A stretch of 64,000 nt of DNA from Megascapheus bottae (taxonomy: Eukaryota; Chordata; Mammalia; Rodentia; Geomyidae): the NCBI GenBank assembly GCA_024803745.1, contig JANJXV010000004.1, positions 45,445,358 through 45,509,357 on the forward strand. The letters are read 5' to 3'. How positions within the stretch are numbered: the stretch's first letter is position 1; each line of letters starts with the position of its first letter. The notes beneath the pieces were generated by a model. The model saw only the letters and a program-made list of their open reading frames with translations. It was not told where the DNA came from and did no database searches. Shown piece by piece: positions 25,172-33,600 of the stretch. The translations under genes and the position numbers were made by a program.

Positions 25172-25392
25172 GGGGCGGCCGGGAGTTTGGCCTAGTGGTA
25201 GAGTGCTTGACCAGCATGCACGAAGACTCGGGTTCAATTCCTAGGTACCACATGCATAGAAAAAAAAAGCTGGAAGTGGTGCTGAGGCTCAAGTGGTAGA
25301 GCTCTAGCCTTGAGAAAGTCCAAGGACAGTGCTCAGGCCCTGAACTCTAGCCCAGGACTGGAAAAAAATGAAAAATTTAAAAATATTTAAAA
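25172..25392 (+). mobile_element. IDL-Geo-type dimeric SINE inserted in a MIR
   Basis: Left monomer: A box in tttggcctagtggtagagtg, B box ggttcaattcc at 25231-25241. An A-rich linker precedes the Geo monomer (gctggaagtggtgctgaggc to tctagcccaggactgg) and an A-rich tail. The flanks agataacagggg and aaataactaggg look like an imperfect target duplication. Confidence 0.93.
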
Positions 25393-25490
25393 ATAACTAG
25401 GGTTCAGAAAGGTGATCCCACAGCTTACTAGCAAGAATCTGGAAAATAGACTCTCATGTGCCTTTTTCTCTGTAATACACTGCCTGCCAA
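25393..25490 (+). mobile_element. MIR SINE, 3' part
   Basis: Continues the interrupted MIR: gggttcagaaaggtgat, cacagcttactagcaagaat, then atacactgcctgcc. The 141-codon frame starting at 25412 begins inside it. Confidence 0.75.
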
Positions 25491-25982
25491 GAAAATACAA
25501 TGAAACACAACAAAACAAGAACAGGAATAAAATAGTAGCCAGTAATACAGCATTTGCAAAAACTACTCCCCTAATGATCTATTTTCAAGGAAGTGTTGCT
25601 GTAAGGAAACAAGTGTTTCTCAAAACAAACAAGTTACTCATAGCTGATCTTAATCATTTTTCATGCCTTCCTTTCAGGGCCCTGCCTCTCTGTGTTTTCA
25701 GGGACCTTAGTCAAACTCCAAACCTTGTCGACCTTACAGTATACAGATGGCATCTATGCCTTGCTGTCCAGAGGTGTGTTAGAGCTGGTCTTTGCCAGCT
25801 CAAGACAACAGCCGTAGCTTCCCATTCAGCAGTGTGAAGCTGATTACCCGAAATGAGTCATTGTGCGAATATTTTCACCATGATATTTTCATCATCACTA
25901 ACAAGCACAGATTTTGTGTTTCTTTTTTTTTCCTGGAGAGGTAGTTTATTTACACCTTATTTATTCACCAAATGCAGGAATA
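25491..25982. other. Unique noncoding sequence
   Basis: Mostly covered by the chance frame 25412-25837, whose product resembles nothing known to me. No other feature. Confidence 0.45.
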
Positions 25983-25986
25983 GAAA

Positions 25987-25987
<1 letters not shown>

Positions 25988-26023
<36 letters not shown>
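25988..26023. repeat. (TTA)n microsatellite
   Basis: Twelve TTA units forming the tail of the adjacent minus-strand SINE, (TAA)n in its own orientation. Confidence 0.96.
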
Positions 26024-26024
<1 letters not shown>

Positions 26025-26247
26025 CAGTTGTGGGACTTAAACTCTGGGCCTGGGAGCTGTCACTGAGCTCTTCAGCTCAAGGCTACCACCATACTCCTTT
26101 AGCCACAGTGCCACTTCTGGTTTTCTAGTAGTTAATTGTAGATAAGAGTCTCACAGACTTTAGTGCCTGGGCTGGCTTTGAACCGTGATCCTCAGATCTC
26201 AGCCTCCTGAGTCATTAGGATTCCAGGCATGGGCCACCGCGCCCAGT
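26024..26247 (-). mobile_element. B1-headed composite SINE (first of a stacked pair)
   Basis: Full order on minus: head (complement of tgagtcattaggattccagg), linker (complement of agttaattgtagataaga), Geo monomer, (TAA)n tail. It is bounded by gaaaattat at 25983-25991 and 26248-26256. Confidence 0.93.
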
Positions 26248-26256
26248 GAAAATTAT

Positions 26257-26460
26257 CATTTTTTTTCCTTTGACCAGTCCTGGGGCTTGAACTTAGGGCC
26301 TGGGCATTGACCTTGGACACTTTTTGCTGAAGGCTAGTGCCCTGCCGCTTGAGCTACAGCACCACTTCTGGCTTTTCTGTGTATGTCATACCAAGAAATC
26401 GAACCCAGTGCTTCGTGCATGCTAGGCAAGCACTCTACCACTAGACTACACTCCCAGCCT
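26257..26460 (-). mobile_element. IDL-Geo-type dimeric SINE (second of a stacked pair)
   Basis: A minus-strand dimer with left monomer (complement of gcatgctaggcaagcactct), linker and Geo monomer, and a T-run on plus at 26260-26267 as its A tail. The same gaaaattat follows at 26461-26469, so it used the duplicated target of its neighbour. Confidence 0.94.
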
Positions 26461-26469
26461 GAAAATTAT

Positions 26470-28268
26470 TTTTTAAATTGGCATGACTTCTAGATATACA
26501 AAAAGCACAATAATTATCCTTAATATCAGGCTCATGACTTAGTGATGTACATATGGTGGCTGATGAGAAAAGCAGTATCATGTATAAAAGATTAGGTTAT
26601 CTTCTTCTATTTTCCAATAGGCTGAATAATGCAGATCAAAGCAGGGAGCTACCTGATCAAAGCAGAGAGCTACCTGAGCAGCCAAGGGTACCTTGCCTCA
26701 CCCCATTTTGCCATCATACAGGTCCTACAGGGTCAGAGTTATTTTGTGCAAGTGACTCATCTCTTTTGCCTTCCCATATCAGTGAATCTCAAGGTACAGT
26801 ATTGATTCTCCCAAACTTACATAACCAGCAGAAAGGATATAGGAATGCCACAGCCTATTTTTCAGTGCTCAAAAGGTTTAACATAATGAACTAAAACTCA
26901 ATAAGACCACAAAAGCTAGGAAAATCTTAGGTTTTTAAAGTAATTTTTGTTGTTATTTTCTTTTTTGCCTACATTAATCTAATTTGGTAATTTTGAACTT
27001 CTCAAACTTTCCAATTTTTTCTAGTTGAAATTTGGGAATTTTTGAAAAATTGGACAGTGTGCTAATAATAGAATAAATGATTGCATGACAGATAATCTAT
27101 CTAGACTGGAGTAAAAGATGAAGAATCATTTAACACATAATGATATTTGAAATATAAGGCTTGCTCTTCCAGTAAGTTAGAATCATTGTGAATAGCATAC
27201 ATGCACACAGGAAAGAGCAAGGGATGCATTCCCTTTCTCTCAAGATCAGCATCTGATAAAAGGCCCTTTTGTACTAGGCTTCCCTCTTCAGGAGTAGGGA
27301 GTGATCACAGCAAGAAGGAAATACTATTCTCAATATGACTTTTAGATCACCTCCCCTCATCCATCATGCTTCAAATTTCATTGAGAACAGTACAAGAATA
27401 GCTACAATATTGCTTAAAGAAATACCAATGTGAGATTTTCCCCATCTCTTGTGGGCATGATGTTCTAAATATGTTCTCCAACAACCACTGGAGTCACAAC
27501 TAAAGACATGAAAACAAAGAGCTAACTCTGCAAAGCATCTACTCCTATGCAGAAGGGTGTCCCATCAGCAAGCAAGCACACACAAAGCAGGCAGATGGCT
27601 CCTTCTTTGTCCCTAAAGCAGCTCTGCCCTTTTGTTCGCATTGGCTGAGCTCAGGTTCACAATCTACTCTCCACTGGCTAGTTTGAAGAGGACAGGCTGT
27701 ATTTCCACCAAGTGGTCTTTAAGCGACTTTGAGATAAAATTAATGGTCTTGATTATTCACACCCTCTACTACTTTCTTTACTTGCTGATACAATCTTAGC
27801 AAAGTAGGATAATGTACAAGAGTCAAGCCACCAGGTCAAAGCAGGAACTTAAAAAAAAAAATACTTCTCAAGAGATTGACAGAAAGGCATTAATCTTCTT
27901 TCTCACAATGAATGATCAGCAGATGGAGCCCTTTGCTAATCCAACAATTTCTCTGAGCCCTGCTGTCTTGGCCTGTCATTGTTGCATTTCCTGCTTTTGT
28001 CATTTACACTAAATAGATATCATTATTAGAGATAGCTCATCACAGTAGTTGACATGAAAGCAGCCAAGAACTGTTTTCACTACTGAATGGCAGGAAAACT
28101 AAGACAAGTTTTCTTAGAAATACAGACAGTATTGCATGGATTGCCCAAACAGTCCATCCTTCAGTCTACATGTATTACTAGAAATGTATCCGTTTTCTCT
28201 ACATAAATCAATCTAATGTTATTTGGGGCTTCCTCTCACCAGACTGGAGGGAAACAATCTTAGGGAAG

Positions 28269-28269
<1 letters not shown>
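26470..28269. other. Unique noncoding sequence, no gene seen
   Basis: About 1.8 kb with no recognisable element. The 113-codon frame at 26553-26894 resembles no known protein. A short imperfect duplication (gatcaaagcagggagctacct, then gatcaaagcagagagctacct) lies at 26634-26675. Confidence 0.5.
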
Positions 28270-28327
<58 letters not shown>

Positions 28328-28337
28328 TGTGTGTGTT
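28270..28337. repeat. (GT)n microsatellite
   Basis: More than 30 GT units with one T substitution. It is the tail-side neighbour of the next minus-strand SINE. Confidence 0.97.
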
Positions 28338-28488
28338 GAACTAATTCTCTACACTCTACTTCTAGTCTGCTGGACAATTGGAGATAAAAATCTCCTGGGC
28401 TTTCCTGTTGTGCTAGCTTCAAATCTTGAGCTTCAGATCTCAACTTCCTGAGCAGTTAGAATTATAAGCAGGAGCCCCCAGTGCCCAG
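28338..28488 (-). mobile_element. B1-headed SINE, right monomer mostly lost
   Basis: The linker complement (ctggacaattggagataaaa) and 7SL-type head (ctgagcagttagaattataa) are present. Only a scrap of the Geo monomer remains before the GT run. Confidence 0.8.
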
Positions 28489-28786
28489 AAGTAAAAGGAT
28501 TTTAACCCCCTAATTCAGAGTCTCATAAAGGCTCCAAAGCTCAGGCAATTTCAAGAACAAAGACAGGAGGGTAGACTATATCTCTGGTCACTGTTCCACT
28601 AGCCAAGTTACACATATGTTGTCTTTGCTGCTTCTAAAGTAAGTGTGAATTCCACAAGTTGTACATGAAACATAAACTATACAGGACTCTAGACATTCAC
28701 ACAGTGAAACCAAAGGTGGATATTCTTAGGAGAGGATCACAAGTCTCAATAGCTATTACATATGATTATATAAAATGATGTTTATC
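28489..28786. other. Unique noncoding sequence
   Basis: No gene or repeat recognised. Confidence 0.5.
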
Positions 28787-29007
28787 AAAATAAACTCCAG
28801 GGCCAGGAGTTTGGCCTAGTGATAGAGTGCTCGTCTATGCATAAAGACCCAGGTTCAATTCCTTGGTACCACATACATAGAAAAAATCCAGAAGTGGTGC
28901 TGAGGCTCAAGTGGTAGAGCTCTAGCCTTGAGAAAGTCCAAGGACAGTGCTCAGGCCCTGAGCTCAAGCCCAGGACTGGCAAAAAATAAATAAATAAATA
29001 AACTCCA
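28787..29007 (+). mobile_element. IDL-Geo-type dimeric SINE with target duplication
   Basis: A clean example of the family. The left monomer has its A box within ttggcctagtgatagagtgc and its B box ggttcaattcc at 28852-28862. A linker (ttggtaccacatacatagaa) leads to the Geo monomer from about 28890 to 28980, with an (AAAT)n tail. The direct repeat aaataaactcca is at 28788-28799 and 28996-29007. Confidence 0.95.
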
Positions 29008-29061
29008 AGAAATAGAAACCATACATTTTGCTACTTGGGTTTTTTTTGGTTTTATTTTTCC

Positions 29062-29365
29062 TTTGTCACTGCTCTTGACTTCGGTAACTTTTGTCTTCTA
29101 TGTAAGTTTGTGTGTTTGGAGGAGGATAGGGGGAGCACAGAAATGGTGGGACAAAGGATGACCAAATGCAGCAGTGACACTCACTAGACACTGTTGAAAA
29201 TGAACTACACAACTTGTGGGAGAGGAGGGTTGGGAGGAAAACAATTGGGAGAAAATGAGGGAAGAGGTGACACTGTTCACAAAGAAATATACTCATTGCC
29301 TGACTCATGTAACTGTAACCCTTATGTAAATCACCTTTACAATAACAATAACACATAATAAATAA
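29062..29365 (+). mobile_element. Unnamed interspersed repeat X, copy 1
   Basis: It shares with three other stretches of the window a block built around agacactgttgaaaatgaac and tacacaacttgtgggagagg, a gacactgttcacaaag block and an end atgtaactgtaaccc followed by tacaataa. The 3' end resembles the L1 3' ends here. It could be an L1 3' UTR lineage or an L1-mobilised passenger. Confidence 0.72.
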
Positions 29366-29494
29366 ACAAAACTCCTCTGAACATCTAAAATACCATGTAT
29401 CAATATGACTTCCAGGAAATGAAAACAGGCTGTTGTTGTTAATGTTGATATTGTTATTTGGTTTTGCTTTGGGTTTTTTGTTTTTTAGGGAGGC

Positions 29495-29715
29495 AAAAAT
29501 GGAGCACAGAAGTAGAGAGAGGAAGGAAGGATCAATGCAGTTATAGTATTTAATACACAATATGTATAAATGAACTATACAACTTGTGGGCAAGGACAAG
29601 AGGGGGAAAGTGGGGAAACGTTAGAGAAGAGATGACACTGTGCAGTCAAAATTGCACTTATTACCTGGCTTATGGAATGATAGGTTCTCTGTACAACACC
29701 TTAATAATAATAACA
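29495..29715 (+). mobile_element. Unnamed interspersed repeat X, copy 2
   Basis: Shares tggagcacagaagtagag, aatgaactatacaacttgtg, gatgacactgtgcagtcaaa and an (AAT)-rich end with copy 1, but has internal differences, so it is a separate diverged copy. Confidence 0.68.
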
Positions 29716-29727
29716 GAAATGTTTTTT

Positions 29728-29812
29728 AAGGCCTGAGATGTGGATCAAGTGGTAGACTACTTCCCTAACAAGTGTGAGGCCCTGAGTTCAAATCCCATTA
29801 TTGGCAAAAGAA
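29728..29812 (+). mobile_element. Monomeric tRNA-like SINE
   Basis: About 70 bases with an A-box-like tggatcaagtggtagac and a B-box-like gagttcaaatccc about 42 bases apart, near the tRNA spacing, followed by an A-rich tail. Its ends resemble those of the Geo right monomer, which has extra sequence between the boxes. Confidence 0.78.
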
Positions 29813-30130
29813 AAAAATCAAATTAAAGTGAGCTCTTTATGTAGTATGGGATATTTGAAACCAAGTAGCAATTCTTATCCTTCCTTTTTAATCTTTCCTT
29901 TCTAAGGGAAATTCCTCCAGAATAAACATTATCTGGGAGAGAATGAGTTGGGTTGAACCTCAAGGCAGCAAACCTAACATCAGCCTCAGAGGGCATGAGA
30001 ACTCAGGGCCTCTTTGTCTTTCCTAGGCCTCTTTGTAGTTCCCAAGAGTCCACCTGTCCAGATGAATACCGACTGTCCAGGCTCCACGTAAGAACTGAGG
30101 CTGACTTCTTGTCGTTACATTGCTACTTCC
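29813..30130. other. Unique noncoding sequence
   Basis: No gene recognised. The 135-codon frame from 29953 runs into the next repeat and is not credible. Confidence 0.5.
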
Positions 30131-30294
30131 CCTGCAAGTTGTGTAGTTCATTTTCAACAGTGTCTAGTGAGTGTCACTGCTGCATTTGCTCATTCTTTGT
30201 CCCTCCATTTCTGTGCTCACACCTTACGATCTCCCAAACACATAAACTTACATACAAGACAAAAGGTACAGAAATCAAAAACAGCAGCAGAAAA
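30131..30294 (-). mobile_element. Unnamed interspersed repeat X, inverted copy 3
   Basis: The plus strand is the complement of copy 1: aagttgtgtagttcattttc, caacagtgtctagtgagtgt, cactgctgcatttgctc, through acttacatacaagac. It covers the 5' part of the repeat and is inverted relative to copies 1 and 2. Confidence 0.75.
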
Positions 30295-30489
30295 AAGAAG
30301 CCTCTTCATTATTACAGTTGCTTTATTTTACAGAGAGAGACTAAGTTTAAACACTGCTAGAAATCAAAATTGTAACCAGGTTACAATGACTATTATAAAA
30401 TAATCTGATTCATTTTTTCCAAAAAACGGTACATTCTACACCAAGCCTATTCACTGTGACATTTTAATCTTAAACACATGGTAGCAATT
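30295..30489. other. Unique noncoding sequence
   Basis: Nothing recognised. Confidence 0.45.
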
Positions 30490-30720
30490 TTTTTTGCTTT
30501 AAAAAATGGTATTTTATCATTGGGGTGATGTTGGGCTTACAGTTACATTTATCAGGTACTTCTTGGACATTGATACCCTTCCCGGGTTTTCTCCCAGTTT
30601 CCCTCCCCTCCCCACTACAATCATCTTGCTTTTCCTTTTCCTTTTCTGTTCCAAATAAACAAATAAACATATATACAAAATACCAGGTACCAAATTCAGA
30701 TACAGTACCAATGGAGGATG
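30490..30720 (-). mobile_element. L1 3' UTR fragment
   Basis: The plus strand parallels the complement of the L1 3' UTR of the 37.97 kb copy: tttctcccagtttccctccc, catcttgcttttcc, then caaataaacatatatacaaa and aataccaggtaccaa. No ORF2 sequence is attached. Confidence 0.7.
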
Positions 30721-30776
30721 ATTGCTTGCTTGCTTGATTGATTGATTGATTTCCTTCTTTCTTTCTTTTTTTGATT
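30720..30776. repeat. (CTTG)/(ATTG)/(CTTT) simple repeat
   Basis: Imperfect tetranucleotide units. Confidence 0.9.
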
Positions 30777-31043
30777 GCTTTCTATAGAGAAAATAAATGT
30801 CCCTAAAAATATCTCTAATGTTGCAAATTATTTGATGAAGCCATTAAAAGTTTTAGTAGTCCTATTATTCTAACATAAATTCTATCCACAAGTGTTTTAA
30901 ACATCAACAAAAAGGTCCAGAAAATATTTTAAAGACATTTATGTTCATAATAATACATCATAGTAACACTTTTGAAAAGGCAGAAAATTTTGTAATTCTA
31001 CATGGATTTAAGATGGTTAAGAAGTTGAGTAATGTGTTTAAAA
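30777..31043. other. Unique AT-rich sequence
   Basis: Nothing recognised. This is the 5' flank of the full-length L1. Confidence 0.5.
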
Positions 31044-31056
31044 AAAAAACTCATGG

Positions 31057-32514
31057 GGGGCTGAGACAGTAGGGACGCTGCCTAGCTCTCTCTCACAAAA
31101 AGAGAGAACCAGGGAGTCCCACGAATCAATTACCTTAAGAAATCCACAACAACAAACTCAAGAAGCAACGGAAAAGGACCCAAACTGGAAAAGAAATCCA
31201 GATAAAGCTCACATCCAACTTTCTCAAAGAATTCGGAACGCGAGGACCCCTCCCCCACCGCGCCTGCTCTGAGCCAAGAAAAGCGGCGGCAGAGGCGGCA
31301 GAGGGAGCCTGGCCGGGCAGCGCTGGGCCGGGCAACCGGGTCAGCGAGCCATAGAAGCTGCAGAACCCAGACACGGAACCACAACAGCAAGCAGCGGAAC
31401 CCAGATGCGGACCACAAGCGGCTGTGGATATCCGAGGGGAGTGAAGGATTCTCCAACACCGTGCAGCACCCACAGACGAACGCAGAGGCATGAGTACCAC
31501 AGCGGGCCCCCAAACACAGAGCGGGTGCCAAGCCATAGAACTTAACTCAGACCCCTCCACCCCGCCTGAGAAGAGCAGGAGCGGGCTGGGGGGGGGGAAG
31601 AATTTAGAATCCTGTGCCTTCCCTCAACAGCCCCCTCCCCCAGGCCAATGACTGGAGATTGACAGACGGGAGGCGCTAACACCCAGCACCCCACCAAGGG
31701 AGGCGGAGGTGTCCCAGTCCCCACCCACCCACCAGGCTCCTCTCCCCGGCCTCTGATGGAGACTGACAGGAGGGCTACGCCAAGACCCAGCACCCCACCA
31801 GGGGAAGCGGGGTGTCCCAGCTCCCACCCGCCCACCTGGTTCCTCTCCCAGGCCACTGGGTCTGGAGAATGGGGAGCACTGTGCCCCTGCCTTACAACAA
31901 CGGGTGGGGTGTACGGGACAATAGGAGCCAGCATCTGTCCCCCTCAAATCTTGAGCCCGGCATTCTCCAGTGGGGAATCCTGAGCGAGACAGCACCGAGG
32001 GGCCCCCCACAGTCACAGACTCTCTGACAAAGCAGCAGGGAACTGAAGGGCTGACCAGCAGCCAAGCTCGCCTTCTGAGGATCAGAAAGGCTCGGCTCCG
32101 CCCTTGGAGCGCACGTCCTCAGCTGGGCCCCGCCCCTGGGAACAGAGTGGACAGCTGCAGGTCCTGCTGAAAGCCCCTGGAAACTCCCAAACCCCAGACC
32201 CTTGGCCGGGGCCCACCCCTAGAAGCAGCACAGGAAAACCAACCATCCGCCCAGCACGCTGAGACCGAAGCTCGCAGATCCATCCCACGGCCCACTGAGA
32301 GGCCACTGGCTGGGCTGAGAGCTAGTCATACGGTAGCACACAGCCTCTGGGAATCAACTGAACACCTACAAAAACAGCAAACTCTGACATAGTCAGCAGA
32401 GGAATCAATTTGGCTAAGAACCACAGGTATTCACATATTCCCAGAACCACGGTCCCAATCCAAGCAAAGACCGCTACTTACTGACCACAGAGCGAACTAC
32501 AACAACAGTTCTCA
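31057..32514 (+). promoter_or_regulatory. L1 5' UTR (expected internal promoter)
   Basis: About 1.45 kb, strikingly GC- and CpG-rich against AT-rich flanks. In the L1 family this region holds an internal Pol II promoter. No upstream TATA box is needed and none is obvious. It contains a tandem duplication of about 105 bases (separate entry). Three long antisense frames between 31130 and 32016 follow from the low stop-codon density of GC-rich DNA. Confidence 0.8.
31649..31858 (+). repeat. Two tandem ~105-bp units in the L1 5' UTR
   Basis: Unit 1 starts near 31649 (tgactggagattgacag) and unit 2 near 31754 (tgatggagactgacagg). The block acccagcaccccacca recurs with a period of 104 (31681 and 31785), then gtgtcccag, then cctctccc and ggcc. 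A partial unit end (cccctcccccaggcc) precedes unit 1. This recalls the monomer arrays of murine L1 promoters, with shorter and fewer units. Confidence 0.8.
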
Positions 32515-33489
32515 ATGCGGAGGAGAGCTCAAAGAAGAATCACGACATACATAAATAATCAAAGTCCCACACAAAGCCCAAAAGGCAACAAGAGCAAAGG
32601 GACGAGAGAGATGTCACCATCCCAAGAAATGACACCTGAAGAGACACAAAACATGATCCAATTCAAGGAGATGATTGTGAACATGACTAAAGAGATTAAA
32701 ACAGAATTACAAAAACAATTCCAGGAACATAAGCAGGAAATCTCCAAAGAGCTCCTCGAATTCAAAAGAGAAATGGAAGAAAAGATTAATACCCTCAGAG
32801 CAGACATGATCAGCTCAGCGTCCACACTTCAAGCAAAAATGGAGGCATTAAGCAGCAGATTGACGGAGATGGAGAATAGAACATCAGAAACGGAAAACAA
32901 AACACAAGAGCTGAAACAGAGAATCGCCACCTTGGAAAAATCAGTCAGAATCTACCAGAGAGAGCTCCAGGAACTGGCAGATGCAGCTAAGAAGTCTAAT
33001 CTTCGTATAATAGGGATTGAGGAGGGGGCCAAATTCCAGGACAAAGGTATGCAATCTTTATTCACCAAAATCATAGCAGAGAACTTCCCCAACTTCAAAA
33101 GGGAAAATACTCACATTATTGAAGGTTTCAGGACCCCAAGCAGGCAAGATCCTAGAAGGAACTCACCTAGACATATCATAGTAAAGACATTAGACCCGAA
33201 TACCAAGGAATTGATCTTAAATGCTGCAAAAACAAAGAAGAAGCTATATTATAATGGGAAGAACATTCGAATTACAGCAGATCTCTCCACGCAAACCCTA
33301 AATGCAAGAAAAGCTTGGAAAAACATCATTGATGTCCTGAAGACCAACAACTGCCAACCCAGACTGATATATCCAACAAAACTAGAATTTACATTTGAGG
33401 GAGAAACAAGAATATTTCACTCCAAAGAGAAGCTTTATGAATACGTGCACACTAAACCAGCGTTACAAAGAATACTAATTAACCGATAA
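32515..33489 (+). CDS. L1 ORF1 protein (RNA-binding chaperone)
   Basis: ORF1p coats L1 RNA as a trimer in the cytoplasmic RNP and acts as a nucleic-acid chaperone. The frame is open for 324 codons, comparable to mammalian ORF1p (roughly 340-370 residues). Residues 1-40 are basic and low in complexity. About 42-158 form a long heptad-rich coiled coil (ETQNMIQFKEM onward to LQELADAAKK), the trimerisation region. About 161-255 are the RRM-like domain, with NLRIIGI at 162-168 and RHIIVKTL at 219-226. About 258-324 are the C-terminal domain (ARKAWKNIIDVL, PTKLEFTFEGETRIF). M1 is the most upstream start of this frame. M33 is an alternative and would leave every structured domain intact. No stop or frameshift is seen. 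ORF2 follows 111 bases downstream. Expression cannot be judged from sequence. Confidence 0.92.
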   Translation: MRRRAQRRITTYINNQSPTQSPKGNKSKGTREMSPSQEMTPEETQNMIQFKEMIVNMTKEIKTELQKQFQEHKQEISKELLEFKREMEEKINTLRADMISSASTLQAKMEALSSRLTEMENRTSETENKTQELKQRIATLEKSVRIYQRELQELADAAKKSNLRIIGIEEGAKFQDKGMQSLFTKIIAENFPNFKRENTHIIEGFRTPSRQDPRRNSPRHIIVKTLDPNTKELILNAAKTKKKLYYNGKNIRITADLSTQTLNARKAWKNIIDVLKTNNCQPRLIYPTKLEFTFEGETRIFHSKEKLYEYVHTKPALQRILINR

Positions 33490-33600
33490 CAAATTGTAGA
33501 ACATCAAGAACCCCCATCAAGAAGCAAACATCTATAATTCACTAAACACAAAAGGGGAAAAAAGAGAAAGAAACTTAGAAGTAAAAAATAAATAACAACA

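Noticed and set aside
25175..25250. tRNA gene
   Set aside because: A and B boxes are present, but they belong to the left monomer of a dispersed SINE with linker, right monomer and A tail. The same applies to the other tRNA-like hits.
25412..25837. 141-codon open frame
   Set aside because: It begins inside a MIR remnant, has no recognisable domain and no exon context. A chance ORF of this length is expected in 64 kb read in six frames.
28270..28337. CRISPR-like or coding repeat (poly-Thr-His / Cys-Val frames)
   Set aside because: It is a dinucleotide microsatellite. There are no spacers, and the genome is mammalian.
29066..29599. 177-codon minus-strand open frame
   Set aside because: It lies across two copies of repeat X, and parts recur in other repeat copies, so it is repeat translation rather than a gene.
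31130..32016. Three long antisense open frames in the L1 5' UTR (an ORF0-like idea)
   Set aside because: ORF0 is known from primate L1s. Here the frames overlap each other in GC-rich DNA where stops are rare, and no homology or promoter evidence is visible.
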